A stretch of 64,000 nt of DNA from Chryseobacterium camelliae (GTDB lineage Bacteria > Bacteroidota > Bacteroidia > Flavobacteriales > Weeksellaceae), in contig NZ_CP115859.1 of NCBI RefSeq assembly GCF_027920545.1, forward strand, positions 3,210,001-3,274,000, read 5' to 3'. Positions 44,598 through 53,803 of the stretch are shown one piece after another. The translations under genes were made by a program, and so were the position numbers. Under the pieces are notes generated by a model. That model was not told where the DNA came from. It was given only the letters and a program-made list of their open reading frames with translations, and did no database searches. The number at the start of each line of letters is the position of its first letter. Positions within the stretch are counted from its first letter, which is position 1.

Positions 44598-44641
44598 AAC
44601 CCGAGCGCGGCTTCAAGAAATTGAAGCCGCGCTCGGGTTTT
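44598..44641. terminator. Very strong GC-rich terminator hairpin
   Basis: AAACCCGAGCGCGGCTTCAA (44598-44617) pairs over 20 bases with TTGAAGCCGCGCTCGGGTTT (44621-44640) around a 3-base loop, then TTT. The GC-rich perfect stem is unusual for this genome. Confidence 0.9.
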
Positions 44642-44742
44642 AGATTGAAATGCAAAATATAATTTTTTTTAAACTGGTGAATCTTCTGTCTATTGGTTGG
44701 AAAGTCTCCTCATATTGTCCCTTTGATCTTAGAATATTCATA

Positions 44743-44771
44743 AAAAAAGAGACTTAAAAATTAAGCCTCTT
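44743..44771 (-). terminator. Terminator of the grpE-dnaJ operon
   Basis: On the minus strand AGAGGCTTAA and TTAAGTCTCT pair with one mismatch, followed by TTTTTTT, about 10 bases after dnaJ. Confidence 0.8.
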
Positions 44772-44780
44772 CCAGTATGA

Positions 44781-45896
44781 TTAGTTGAATAAATCTTTCA
44801 CTTTATCAAAAAAAGTTTTTTCCTTTCCGGATGGTTCTGCAACCATTTCTCCGCTGTTCATTTGAGTCTCGAAGAATTCTTTTTGTTCTTTGGTCAGCTT
44901 TTGAGGAGTCCAGACATTGATATGGATAAACATATCACCTTTTCCGTAGCTGTCGATACTTGGAAGGCCTTTTCCTGCCAATCTTAAGATTTTTCCGGAT
45001 TGAGTTCCTGCATCTACTGTGATTTTTACTTTTCCGCCAACGGTTGGAACCTCTTTTTTAGTTCCCAAAGCAGCTTCTGCAAAAGAAACATATAATTCCT
45101 GATGAAGATTATCACCCTCTCTTTTGATTACTTTATCTACTTCTTCCTCTACGATCACCAACAAATCTCCGGGAATACCACCGAAAGGAGCATCGTTACC
45201 TTTGCCTCTTACATTAAGCTGGATTCCGTCTCTTGCGCCTGCGGGAATATTGATCGTGATTTCTTCTTCATCTTTAATTAATCCTTGTGCATTAGCTCCT
45301 GCCGGAATTTTATCGGCAACTTTTCCGATTCCCTGGCAAGTTCCGCAAGTGGTTTGGGTCTGCATTTGACCGAACATGGTGTTCATTACTTTCATCTGAA
45401 CTCCGGAACCACCACAAGTAGGACATGTTTTTGAAGTAGCACCTTCTGCCACCTTCATTTTTTTAACTTTAATGGTTTTTTGTGTTCCGTTTACCATTTC
45501 TTCAAGGTTCAGCTTGATTCTGATTCTTAAATTAGAACCTTTCACTTGCTGACGACCGCCACCACCACCAAAACCGCCGAATCCGCCACCGAAAATATCT
45601 CCAAACTGGCTGAAAATATCTTCCATGTTCATTCCGCCGCCGAAACCGCCACCGCCAAAGCCGCCGTTTCCACCCATTCCTGCGTGTCCGAACTGATCGT
45701 ACCTTGCACGTTTTTGTTCGTCGCTCAGAACTTCATACGCTTCTGCAGCTTCTTTAAATTTTTCTTCAGCTTCTTTATCGCCCGGATTTTTATCTGGGTG
45801 AAATTTAATAGCCATTTTACGGTATGCTTTCTTTATTTCGTCGGCTGATGCAGATTTGCTGATCTCAAGAACCTCGTAATAATCTCTTTTTGACAT
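44781..45896 (-). CDS. dnaJ: Chaperone protein DnaJ
   Basis: A 371-residue Hsp40 from ATG at 45896 ([10 protein letters not shown]); an upstream in-frame start would add 14 non-conserved residues. The J domain carries HPD at 33-35, then a Gly/Phe-rich linker (about 71-115). The zinc region is reduced: only CPTCGGSG (Cys158, Cys161) and CGTCQGIG (Cys184, Cys187) are present, matching motifs 2 and 3 (zinc centre II); motifs 1 and 4 (centre I) are missing. The C-terminal substrate-binding domains and dimerisation end are normal. It works with DnaK and the GrpE encoded 75 bases upstream. Confidence 0.96.
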   Translation of the reverse strand: MSKRDYYEVLEISKSASADEIKKAYRKMAIKFHPDKNPGDKEAEEKFKEAAEAYEVLSDEQKRARYDQFGHAGMGGNGGFGGGGFGGGMNMEDIFSQFGDIFGGGFGGFGGGGGRQQVKGSNLRIRIKLNLEEMVNGTQKTIKVKKMKVAEGATSKTCPTCGGSGVQMKVMNTMFGQMQTQTTCGTCQGIGKVADKIPAGANAQGLIKDEEEITINIPAGARDGIQLNVRGKGNDAPFGGIPGDLLVIVEEEVDKVIKREGDNLHQELYVSFAEAALGTKKEVPTVGGKVKITVDAGTQSGKILRLAGKGLPSIDSYGKGDMFIHINVWTPQKLTKEQKEFFETQMNSGEMVAEPSGKEKTFFDKVKDLFN

Positions 45897-45913
45897 CTTT
45901 ATATGAGTAATTA

Positions 45914-45967
45914 GTAATGAGAAATGGGTAATGCTCAAATTGTTTATTACCCATTACTTATTGCTTA
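45914..45967. repeat. Small inverted repeat between grpE and dnaJ
   Basis: GTAATGAGAAATGGGTAAT (45914-45932) and ATTACCCATTACTTATTGC (from 45946) pair with few mismatches around a 13-base loop. It could set differential expression of grpE and dnaJ. Confidence 0.5.
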
Positions 45968-45971
45968 TGTT

Positions 45972-46508
45972 TTAATTTCCTGTTACTACTTTTGCAAAAC
46001 GAATCACTTTATCACTTAAAGTATATCCTGTTTCGATTACGTCTACGATTTTTCCTTTCAAATCTTCTGAAGGAGCAGGGATTTGAGTAATGGCTTCATG
46101 AAAGTCTACATTAAAGCTGTCTCCTGTTTTTACTTCCATTGCTTTTAAACCTTTTTCAGTCAGTTTATTTTTGAATTTGTTATAAATCAATTCAACACCT
46201 TGTAGATCGGCAGGATTTCCGTTTTTGGCAATTTCTTTAATCGCTCTTTCAAAATCATCCAAAACACCAAGCATAGAAACCATCATATCCTGATTAGCGT
46301 ATTGGAAGAATTCCATCTTCTCTTTGCTTGTTCTTTTTTTATAATTTTCAAATTCAGCATACAATCTGATGTAACGGTCTTTTTCTTCTGCCAAAAGTTC
46401 CTCTGCAGTAGGTTGAGCTGTCACATTGTCTTCAGATGCCGCTTCGTTCTGAATTGTCGTTTCTTCTTGATTATTGATGCTTTCTTCGTTAATATCCTGA
46501 TTTTCCAT
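45972..46508 (-). CDS. grpE: Nucleotide-exchange factor GrpE
   Basis: A 178-residue protein with an acidic low-complexity N-terminus (1-40), a long coiled coil (about 40-90; EEKDRYIRLYAEFENYKKRT) and the GrpE beta domain (EVKTGDSFNVDFHEAI, VDVIETGYTLSDKVIRFAKV). It releases ADP from DnaK. Operon with dnaJ. Confidence 0.97.
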   Translation of the reverse strand: MENQDINEESINNQEETTIQNEAASEDNVTAQPTAEELLAEEKDRYIRLYAEFENYKKRTSKEKMEFFQYANQDMMVSMLGVLDDFERAIKEIAKNGNPADLQGVELIYNKFKNKLTEKGLKAMEVKTGDSFNVDFHEAITQIPAPSEDLKGKIVDVIETGYTLSDKVIRFAKVVTGN

Positions 46509-46658
46509 AATTCAATCTTTATTTTCCTTTTTATTCGCAAAGATTCTGCCAAAGGAAAAAGCGTGACATTTAGGCATAAAATCAATTGAAGATATTGTCA
46601 ATAGTGAACGGCTAATTGTCAATTTTAACAGCAAAATAAATTCGCAATTAGTTCAAAC

Positions 46659-47993
46659 TTATTCTCCAAAAAATGTTTGATACAAAAGATAAAGATTGAG
46701 GATGATAATAATGAATGAAATAATCCAGACACAGGTTTTCAAAAAAGGCTTGTTGACGAATTCACCCATTTTGGCTTTATCACTGGTGAACATGACCAAC
46801 GGAACAACTGCAAAGCTCAGCTGCATAGACAAAATAACCTGACTTAAAACCAATAATTCTGTAGTCCCTTTTTCTCCGTATAATATGGTCACAATTAAAG
46901 CGGGGATTACGGCAATTAATCTGGTAATTAAACGCCTTAACCAAGGTTTTAGCCTGATATTTAAAAAACCTTCCATTACAATTTGCCCGGCAAGAGTTCC
47001 TGTTAAAGTTGAATTTTGTCCGGAAGCCAACAGCGCAATAGCAAACGCAATACTTGCCATGGAAGCACCCAAAATCGGAGTCAACATTTTATACGCATCA
47101 TGAATGTCTGCTACGTGCTTGTTTCCTGTGATATGAAATGTTGCGGCGGCTAAAATAAGAATGGCAGCATTAATGAAAAAAGCCAACATCAAAGAAACGC
47201 TGCTGTCTAAAGTGGCGAATTTAATCGCTTCTTTTTTACCTTCTCGAGTGCGTTCATAGTCTCTTGTCTGAACGATGCTGCTATGCAAATATAAATTGTG
47301 AGGCATCACCGTTGCACCTAAAATCCCAATGGCAATATAAAGCATTGCCGGGTTTTGTATAATTTCTGCTTTAGGAACCAAACCTCCTAAAACTTCATTG
47401 ATTGCGGGTTGAGAAATTACCAATTCATAAACAAAGCAGGCAAGGATAATAAAAATTAATCCGCCTACAATACTTTCGATCCAACGGAATCCTTTTGACT
47501 GAAGTAAAAGAATAAGCAGAACATCAATGGTTGTAATTACAATTCCCCAGGTTAAAGGAATGCCAAACAATAAATTTAAAGCAATGGCAGAACCTATTAC
47601 TTCAGCAAGGTCACACGCAGCAATGGCTATTTCACAAAAGATCCAGAGAATAAAATTGGTGGTCGGGTTGAAATGATCGCGGCAAGCTTGTGCTAAATCT
47701 CGTTCAGCCACTACACCCAGTTTTACAGACAGATGTTGTAAAACCATGGCAAAAATATTAGAGATCAGAATAACCGAAAGCAGGGTATACCCGAATTGTG
47801 CTCCTCCTGCAATATCTGTAGCCCAGTTTCCCGGATCCATATAGCCAACGGCTACCATTAAGCCAGGACCTGCAAAGGCAAGGTATTTTCTCCAAAAACT
47901 GGCGTTTTTGGGAACTTTTACAGAAGAATAGACTTCCGATAAAGAATGTGAGGTTTTTTCTTTTCGCCAAGCGTTTTTAAAATTGAAATTCAT
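46659..47993 (-). CDS. mntH: Nramp-family divalent metal transporter (Mn2+/Fe2+)
   Basis: A 444-residue inner-membrane transporter with eleven hydrophobic helices. The metal-binding motifs are present: YMDPGNWATDIAGG in TM1 (Asp, Asn) and MPHNLYLHSS in TM6 (Met, Pro-His-Asn), identifying a proton-coupled Nramp. Length is near normal. Mn2+ is the usual bacterial substrate. No MntR gene is adjacent. Confidence 0.94.
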   Translation of the reverse strand: MNFNFKNAWRKEKTSHSLSEVYSSVKVPKNASFWRKYLAFAGPGLMVAVGYMDPGNWATDIAGGAQFGYTLLSVILISNIFAMVLQHLSVKLGVVAERDLAQACRDHFNPTTNFILWIFCEIAIAACDLAEVIGSAIALNLLFGIPLTWGIVITTIDVLLILLLQSKGFRWIESIVGGLIFIILACFVYELVISQPAINEVLGGLVPKAEIIQNPAMLYIAIGILGATVMPHNLYLHSSIVQTRDYERTREGKKEAIKFATLDSSVSLMLAFFINAAILILAAATFHITGNKHVADIHDAYKMLTPILGASMASIAFAIALLASGQNSTLTGTLAGQIVMEGFLNIRLKPWLRRLITRLIAVIPALIVTILYGEKGTTELLVLSQVILSMQLSFAVVPLVMFTSDKAKMGEFVNKPFLKTCVWIISFIIIILNLYLLYQTFFGE

Positions 47994-48054
47994 GAATGTT
48001 AGAAATGACTAACAAATTTAATTAAATATATCAAAATGACAAATTTAAGACATG

Positions 48055-48085
48055 AAAAAATCCCAAAAATAACTTTCTGGGACTT
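48055..48085 (-). terminator. Terminator of the DUF937-OmpA gene
   Basis: On the minus strand GTCCCAGAAA and TTTTGGGAT pair (TCCCA/TGGGA core), followed by TTTTTTC, about 25 bases past the stop. Confidence 0.6.
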
Positions 48086-48109
48086 TATATTTTATGGATT
48101 CTAAAGATT

Positions 48110-49405
48110 TTATTTTGCGAACCTTACCGCCATTTTTCTGTCTACGGCTCTGGCTTCGTTAGAAGCACTTGCGTCTACTGTAGCAAATTGACTTCCATAA
48201 CCATCAGCTTCTAAAACCTGACCGCCAACTCCTTGTTTGGTTAACCAGTCTTTGATGAATACCGCTCTGTCTTTAGATAACTTTAAGTTTTTAGCTTCAT
48301 CACCAGTCTTATCAGTATATCCTCCGATTTTGATTTTAGCATCCGGATATGCTTTTAAAATAGCCACTAAATTTTGAAGCTGCCCTTCAGAATTAGCTTC
48401 CAGTTGGTTTGAACTTCCTATTTTGAAGTTTACATGGTCAAAGTCATACCATTTGGTTTTTAATGCATCATCGTTAGCCGCATTTTTATAACCGTCAGTT
48501 TTCAGGAAAGTAATCATTTGATCTTCCATTCCGCCTTTGTAGCCTTTTAGTGATGTTCCGTTCAGATCAATATTCTCATCAACTTTTGTAACGGTCATGG
48601 TTCCGGTGGTGTCGGAAGGAGTAACAGCAGCCATAGTGTCATTGGTTACACCTGTGGAATCGGTTGAGGATAGAGTGGTGGTCGTTGTTTTTTTATCACA
48701 CTGCTTCCAGATGAAATAAGCCGCAGCAATCAATAATAGTAACGGAAGAAGCCATTTCCAGATCGATCCTCCTCCTTCGTTATTTCCTGAAGAATAGGTT
48801 TCTGTAGGAGCGGTACTTCCGGTGAAGTCTGTTTTAGGTTCTGCAGAAGTTGTTTTTATCGCGTCATTATCATTGTCAAACTTGTATCCTTTTGCCCAAT
48901 CGCCTATGTTTAACGAGGCTAAAGATAAACCTGCAGGTAACAGTGAAGAAACAATTCCTTTCTGGTCGTTTAACAGACTTGAAATTCCTGATTGCCCTAA
49001 ATTATTATCTGCTGCATATTTTCCGATAGAACCTACAGTTGCTCCTGTTACTAAATTTAACAATGAGCTTGAGGAATTATTGCTGATTCCTGCAAAAGTA
49101 GCGATCGAATTGACCAATCCGCTTAATTTATCACCAAAAATCGTGGACAAAAGATTTGAAATAACAGAGTTATTGGAAGATTCTCCTAATAAATTTCCCA
49201 AAATTCCGCTTGATGAGGCATTGGTAATCGCATCTAGAACCCCGGGATTATCCGAATTGTTTGCTAATCCACCCACTACAGCAGGCAATAAACCTCCAAT
49301 TGCTTTTGAAATCCCTGATTCACTTTCTCCAAACTGCGCAGCAGCCTGTGATACTAAGGCAGGACCTAGTTGTCCTTTAATTAAATCAATAACATTTAAA
49401 GACAT
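48110..49405 (-). CDS. DUF937 / OmpA-domain fusion protein
   Basis: A 431-residue protein without a signal peptide. The N-terminal ~185 residues fit DUF937 (MSLNVIDLIKGQLGPALVSQ, GLLPAVVGGLANNSDNPGV), a family seen in YidB-like cytoplasmic proteins. A TM helix (IWKWLLPLLLLIAAAYFIW, about 215-233) is followed by a Thr/Ser linker and a C-terminal OmpA/MotB-like peptidoglycan-binding domain (about 320-431; IKIGGYTDKTGDEAKNLKLS, NEARAVDRKMAVRF). Topology suggests DUF937 in the cytoplasm and OmpA in the periplasm. Function unknown; it may link a cytoplasmic partner to the cell wall. Confidence 0.88.
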   Translation of the reverse strand: MSLNVIDLIKGQLGPALVSQAAAQFGESESGISKAIGGLLPAVVGGLANNSDNPGVLDAITNASSSGILGNLLGESSNNSVISNLLSTIFGDKLSGLVNSIATFAGISNNSSSSLLNLVTGATVGSIGKYAADNNLGQSGISSLLNDQKGIVSSLLPAGLSLASLNIGDWAKGYKFDNDNDAIKTTSAEPKTDFTGSTAPTETYSSGNNEGGGSIWKWLLPLLLLIAAAYFIWKQCDKKTTTTTLSSTDSTGVTNDTMAAVTPSDTTGTMTVTKVDENIDLNGTSLKGYKGGMEDQMITFLKTDGYKNAANDDALKTKWYDFDHVNFKIGSSNQLEANSEGQLQNLVAILKAYPDAKIKIGGYTDKTGDEAKNLKLSKDRAVFIKDWLTKQGVGGQVLEADGYGSQFATVDASASNEARAVDRKMAVRFAK

Positions 49406-49531
49406 AATAAATTATTTTGAGATTAATGTGTCATAAATTTATAAAAAAATATCTTTAAATGGTGAAATCAAAAAAAAATCTTTAAAAACCATAGATATTT
49501 TTAAAGATTTGTTAAATTTTTTGTAATAATT

Positions 49532-51007
49532 TTAATAAGCTTTAGCGAATAAAACTCGTCTCTTAGACGGTTTTCCTGAAATCAAAGAAATACCTTCTTC
49601 AATATCGTCATCCAAAGGAATACATCTGATGGTTGCTTTTGTTTCATCCTTAATTTGTTCCTCCTCTTCAGCTGTCCCATCCCAATGTGCATAGATGAAC
49701 CCTCCTTTTTCTTCAAGAACTTTCTTGAACTCTTCGTAAGTATCCACTTTAGTGATATTATTTTTTCTGAATTCAAAAGCTTTATTGTAAATATCCTGCT
49801 GAATTGTTTTCAATAATTCTTCGATGTAAGAGTCTAAACCGTCTATAGAACGAACTTCTTTCGTTAAATTGTCTCTTCTTGCAATCTCCACAGATCTGTT
49901 TTCCAAATCTCTTGGTCCCATTGCGATTCTTACAGGAACCCCTTTTAATTCATATTCGGCAAACTTCCATCCCGGTTTATTTTGAGTATCATTATCGAAT
50001 TTAACCGAAATTCCTTTTGCTTTCAATTTAGCCTGAATATCCAAAGCCACTTCACTGATTTGCTCTAGTTGCTCTTCTCCTTTGAAAATCGGAACAATTA
50101 CCACCTGAATCGGAGCTAATGTTGGAGGCAATACCAATCCGAAATCATCAGAGTGAGTCATGATTAAAGCCCCCATCAAGCGGGTTGATGTTCCCCAAGA
50201 CGTTGCCCAAGCATGCTCAATTTTACCTTCTTTGTTGGTGAATTTTACATCAAATGCTTTTGCGAAGTTTTGTCCAAGGAAGTGAGATGTTCCGGCCTGT
50301 AACGCTTTTCCGTCCTGCATTAAAGCTTCGATACAATACGTTTCATCGGCTCCTGCAAATCTTTCAGAAGGTGTTTTTAATCCCTGAACTACAGGAATTG
50401 CCATAAAGTTTTCTGCGAAATCTGCATATACTTTATTCATTTTCTCTGCTTCTTCCACAGCTTCTTCTTTTGTAGCATGAGCAGTGTGGCCTTCCTGCCA
50501 TAAAAATTCTGCCGTTCTTAAGAATAGACGTGTTCTCATTTCCCAACGTACAACATTTGCCCATTGGTTAATTAATATAGGTAAATCTCTGTAAGACTGA
50601 ATCCAGTTTTTGTAGGTATTCCAGATAATTGCTTCCGAAGTTGGGCGAACAATCAGCTCTTCTTCCAATTTTGCATCCGGATCTACAATAAGTTTTGACG
50701 GGTTATCCGGATCTGTTTTTAATCTGTAGTGGGTAACCACCGCACATTCTTTGGCAAAACCTTCTGCATTTTTTTCTTCAGCTTCAAATAAGCTTTTGGG
50801 CACAAAAAGCGGAAAATAAGCATTCACGTGACCTGTCTCTTTGAATTTCTTATCCATTTCATCACGCATTTTTTCCCAGATTGCATAGCCATATGGTTTT
50901 ATTACCATGCAACCTCTTACTCCTGAGTTTTCAGCCAAGTCGGCTTTTACCACCAACTCGTTATACCATTTGCTGTAATCTTCGCTTCTTGAGGTTAATT
51001 TTGCCAT
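49532..51007 (-). CDS. proS: Prolyl-tRNA synthetase (archaeal/eukaryotic type)
   Basis: A 491-residue class II synthetase of the short ProS (type 3) group. N-terminal [20 protein letters not shown], motif 2 [45 protein letters not shown], and motif 3 [16 protein letters not shown]. There is no INS editing domain between motifs 2 and 3, as in the archaeal/eukaryotic type, and a C-terminal zinc-domain-like end. It makes Pro-tRNA. Monocistronic. Confidence 0.97.
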   Translation of the reverse strand: MAKLTSRSEDYSKWYNELVVKADLAENSGVRGCMVIKPYGYAIWEKMRDEMDKKFKETGHVNAYFPLFVPKSLFEAEEKNAEGFAKECAVVTHYRLKTDPDNPSKLIVDPDAKLEEELIVRPTSEAIIWNTYKNWIQSYRDLPILINQWANVVRWEMRTRLFLRTAEFLWQEGHTAHATKEEAVEEAEKMNKVYADFAENFMAIPVVQGLKTPSERFAGADETYCIEALMQDGKALQAGTSHFLGQNFAKAFDVKFTNKEGKIEHAWATSWGTSTRLMGALIMTHSDDFGLVLPPTLAPIQVVIVPIFKGEEQLEQISEVALDIQAKLKAKGISVKFDNDTQNKPGWKFAEYELKGVPVRIAMGPRDLENRSVEIARRDNLTKEVRSIDGLDSYIEELLKTIQQDIYNKAFEFRKNNITKVDTYEEFKKVLEEKGGFIYAHWDGTAEEEEQIKDETKATIRCIPLDDDIEEGISLISGKPSKRRVLFAKAY

Positions 51008-51151
51008 TATTTTTTTTGATTTTTTTAACTTTTCCTTATTATTGTTATCTAAAAATAAAAATCTATTTTTGATAGATATTTGTACATGAGTTTTGGTACA
51101 TTTTTAGTACAGATTGCAAATATAATTTAAATTAAAAATCTTTACGTTATC

Positions 51152-52183
51152 ATGAAAAGAAATATACATAAAAATTTGCTTGGTATGTTAAAATCGAAAG
51201 GGATTTTGGCGATATCAGGTGGATTATTACTCGTGTCTTGCGGCGCTCAAATGGGTGGTTACAGTGAGACAGACGGGGTTTATTATGATCCTAATAAAGA
51301 TACACTACCGGAAGGGGTGATTATTAATGATGGCGGCAACAGAGTAGGAGAATATTACGACTATAATCAGGAATCAACTACAATCCAAAATGCAGAAACT
51401 AATTCCAAGGAAGGAAGATATGATTCCTGGAATGATTATAACTGGAATACCAATGCAACCGATTCTGATTGGGGAGCTTTTGCTGGTTCTCAAACTAACT
51501 ACTACGATAATTCCTGGGGATGGGGCTATCCTTGGGGCTGGGGTGGTTGGTACAGCCCATATTGGGGTATGAATAGCGGATGGGGCTGGAATTTTGGTTT
51601 TTCATGGGGTTGGGGAAGCTCTTGGGGCTGGAACTCCTGGGGATATTCTCCGTATTGGGGAGGGTACTACAATCCTTATTGGGGAGGTTATTACGGAAGT
51701 CCATATTGGGGCTGGAATGGCGGATACTGGGGAAATAATTACTATGCAGTGCCATATAAAAGAAGAGGAGCAGACGGAAGATTGTATAACAGCTATAACG
51801 GAAGTTTCGGGAATAAAGCTGGTGTAAATTCACGAGGTTTCAGAAATAATACGAATACCAATAACGGAGGCTTCAGAAATGGTACTACTAACGGAGGTTT
51901 CAGAGGGTCTAATGGTAATAACGGAGGTTTCAGAAACGGAAATACGAATGGAGGCTTCAGAAATCAAGGTGGTTTCAGAAATCAAAATTCACAGCCGAGA
52001 CCTAATTATAATAATTATCCGCAACAATCTCAGCCACGAAATGACGGTGGTTTTAGAAATAATAGCGGCGGCTTCAACAACTCTAATAGTGGAGGCGGCT
52101 TCAGATCCGGAGGTTCATCAGGCGGTAGCGGCGGCGGATTTAGATCCGGCGGTGGAGGCGGTGGCTTCAGAGGTGGCAGATAA
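51152..52183 (+). CDS. Low-complexity W/G/Y-rich lipoprotein with GGFR repeats
   Basis: A 343-residue probable lipoprotein with lipobox LLLVSC (about Cys31) after a longer basic start. A Trp/Gly/Tyr-rich segment (about 118-200; repeats such as YWGGYY, WGWGSSWGW) is followed by an Arg/Gly/Asn-rich tail (about 225-343) with nine GGFR motifs and one GGFN. No family is recognised. Composition suggests a surface-exposed, self-associating or aromatic-binding protein; related proteins in Flavobacteria are uncharacterised. It is 28 bases upstream of a FadL-like porin, so probably one operon. Confidence 0.8.
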   Translation: MKRNIHKNLLGMLKSKGILAISGGLLLVSCGAQMGGYSETDGVYYDPNKDTLPEGVIINDGGNRVGEYYDYNQESTTIQNAETNSKEGRYDSWNDYNWNTNATDSDWGAFAGSQTNYYDNSWGWGYPWGWGGWYSPYWGMNSGWGWNFGFSWGWGSSWGWNSWGYSPYWGGYYNPYWGGYYGSPYWGWNGGYWGNNYYAVPYKRRGADGRLYNSYNGSFGNKAGVNSRGFRNNTNTNNGGFRNGTTNGGFRGSNGNNGGFRNGNTNGGFRNQGGFRNQNSQPRPNYNNYPQQSQPRNDGGFRNNSGGFNNSNSGGGFRSGGSSGGSGGGFRSGGGGGGFRGGR

Positions 52184-52211
52184 TACAAATTAATAACTAT
52201 TCAAAAAAATA

Positions 52212-53654
52212 ATGTTGAAAAAATCTTTGATAGCAATGAGTATTTCTGCTGCATTCTTTGCGCAGGCTCAGGATATTTCGATCTTAAGGAACTCCATTGA
52301 TGTATATTCGAATACTCCGATGAATGGTTCTTCAAAGTTTAACGCAATGGCTGGTTCCAACGGGGCTTTAGGTGGAGATGCGAGTTCTTTGCTGACCAAT
52401 CCTGCAGGTTTGGGTGTTGCCATCTCGGGAGATGTTTCCGCAACGCTTTCTATTACCAACAATAAGAATAGGAATACATTGGCAGGCTCTTCTATAGATT
52501 ATAATATTAATAAAGTAGATATCGGAAATGTAGGAGGTATAGCAGCATTTCAGCTGATGACAGAAAGTGGCTGGAAGTTTCTGAATGTAGGGGTAAACTT
52601 CTCCAATCAATCAATTGAAAACTATGTTGAAAGTCCGGGAAACTCAAATATAATTATTCAGAAAGATCTTATAGATTCCAATAATAATCCTGTTGTAGGA
52701 AATCTGACTTACTTGGGACATGCTTATAACAGATATGGAACGAAATCTAAAATGAATATCGGATTAGGTGCGAATTACGAAAACTACTTGTATTTCGGAG
52801 CCGGTCTTAATTTTCATTATGCAGATGTAGAACAGTGGGATACTGCAGCGTTTGGTCTTGATTTAGACAATACTACGGCATCTTACGATAAACAATACAC
52901 TCCGTATACTGAAAAATCTAATGGTTTTTCTGCGTCATTCGGGGTCATTGGGAAAGTAAGTAAAGAATTAAGATTAGGGGCTACCATTGAAACCCCAACC
53001 TGGTGGAGAATGGATAGAGTATATACAGAGTACGGTTTGGATGATCAGGGATATATGGGATCTGCAGCATACAGTGAAATGGTAAACTTCAGAAGTCCTA
53101 TGAAAGCTACGGTGAGTGGGGCTTATGTGCCTAATAAAAACCTTTCTTTCAACGTAGACTATACCTTAGGAATTACAAAACCTAAATACAAAGAAGCTGT
53201 TGATGCAGACAAAGAGCTGAATAACTTCTTTACAGACAACTACAAAAATCTTTCTGAGGTAAGAGTTGGGGCAGAATACAGAATTAAAGCTTTCAGATTA
53301 AGAGGAGGTTATTCTTATGCTTCAAGTCCATTTGATTCTGGTGCGGTGAGTGCTTATTCTAATGCCGGAGTTGCAGGGAACACAAGCTATAGTAACTGGA
53401 CACTGGGAGAAAGAAATACTTTCGGATTAGGGTTAGGATATGACTTCGGACGTTTTTATATTGATGCTTCTTACCAAAACATAAGCTCAACATATAATAA
53501 TCCGTTCTTATATGGTAAGGTGATTTCAGATACTCCTTATTATTCTACAGGATATAGTTCTGCAGATTTTGATGTAGCCAATGAAAGCTATGCAGTTTCT
53601 GAAGTGAAAAATACTTTTAACAACTTCTTTATTACATTCGGATGGAAATTCTAA
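52212..53654 (+). CDS. FadL/OmpP1-like outer-membrane protein
   Basis: A 480-residue outer-membrane protein with signal MLKKSLIAMSISAAFFAQAQ. The start SIDVYSNTPMNGSSKFNAMA and SNGALGGDASSLLTNPAG is the conserved N-terminal plug motif of the FadL/OmpP1/TodX family; the remainder alternates in beta-barrel pattern and ends NNFFITFGWKF. Likely imports hydrophobic compounds such as fatty acids. Operon with the upstream lipoprotein. Confidence 0.92.
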   Translation: MLKKSLIAMSISAAFFAQAQDISILRNSIDVYSNTPMNGSSKFNAMAGSNGALGGDASSLLTNPAGLGVAISGDVSATLSITNNKNRNTLAGSSIDYNINKVDIGNVGGIAAFQLMTESGWKFLNVGVNFSNQSIENYVESPGNSNIIIQKDLIDSNNNPVVGNLTYLGHAYNRYGTKSKMNIGLGANYENYLYFGAGLNFHYADVEQWDTAAFGLDLDNTTASYDKQYTPYTEKSNGFSASFGVIGKVSKELRLGATIETPTWWRMDRVYTEYGLDDQGYMGSAAYSEMVNFRSPMKATVSGAYVPNKNLSFNVDYTLGITKPKYKEAVDADKELNNFFTDNYKNLSEVRVGAEYRIKAFRLRGGYSYASSPFDSGAVSAYSNAGVAGNTSYSNWTLGERNTFGLGLGYDFGRFYIDASYQNISSTYNNPFLYGKVISDTPYYSTGYSSADFDVANESYAVSEVKNTFNNFFITFGWKF

Positions 53655-53686
53655 TTTCCAGATGTGTAATGAGTGATTAAATTGAG

Positions 53687-53712
53687 GCTCCGGATTTATC
53701 CGGAGCTTTTTA
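53687..53712 (+). terminator. Terminator of the lipoprotein-FadL operon
   Basis: GCTCCGGAT and ATCCGGAGC pair perfectly around TT, followed by TTTTT. Confidence 0.9.
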
Positions 53713-53750
53713 TGTATAGTTGAAATTTAAAATTAAGAAAAGGATACACA

Positions 53751-53778
53751 AAAAAAGAGGCCTTTTGAAAGCCTCCCC
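53751..53778 (-). terminator. Terminator of the methyltransferase-ZIP operon
   Basis: On the minus strand GAGGC and GCCTC pair around a TTTCAAAAG loop, followed by TTTTTTT. Confidence 0.75.
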
Positions 53779-53803
53779 TTATATTTTAAAATAGATCATT
53801 TAT

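Noticed and set aside
48822..49436. A 204-residue plus-strand ORF antisense to the DUF937-OmpA gene
   Set aside because: The opposite strand encodes clear DUF937 and OmpA motifs; this frame has no recognised domain and is a shadow.
51495..51833. Alternative frames inside the W/G-rich lipoprotein gene
   Set aside because: Low-complexity DNA opens several frames; the lipoprotein frame has a signal peptide, lipobox and operon context.
51850..52180. Short regularly spaced repeats suggesting a CRISPR array
   Set aside because: They are codons of the GGFR repeat in an open reading frame, with no constant repeat and unique spacer structure and no cas genes.
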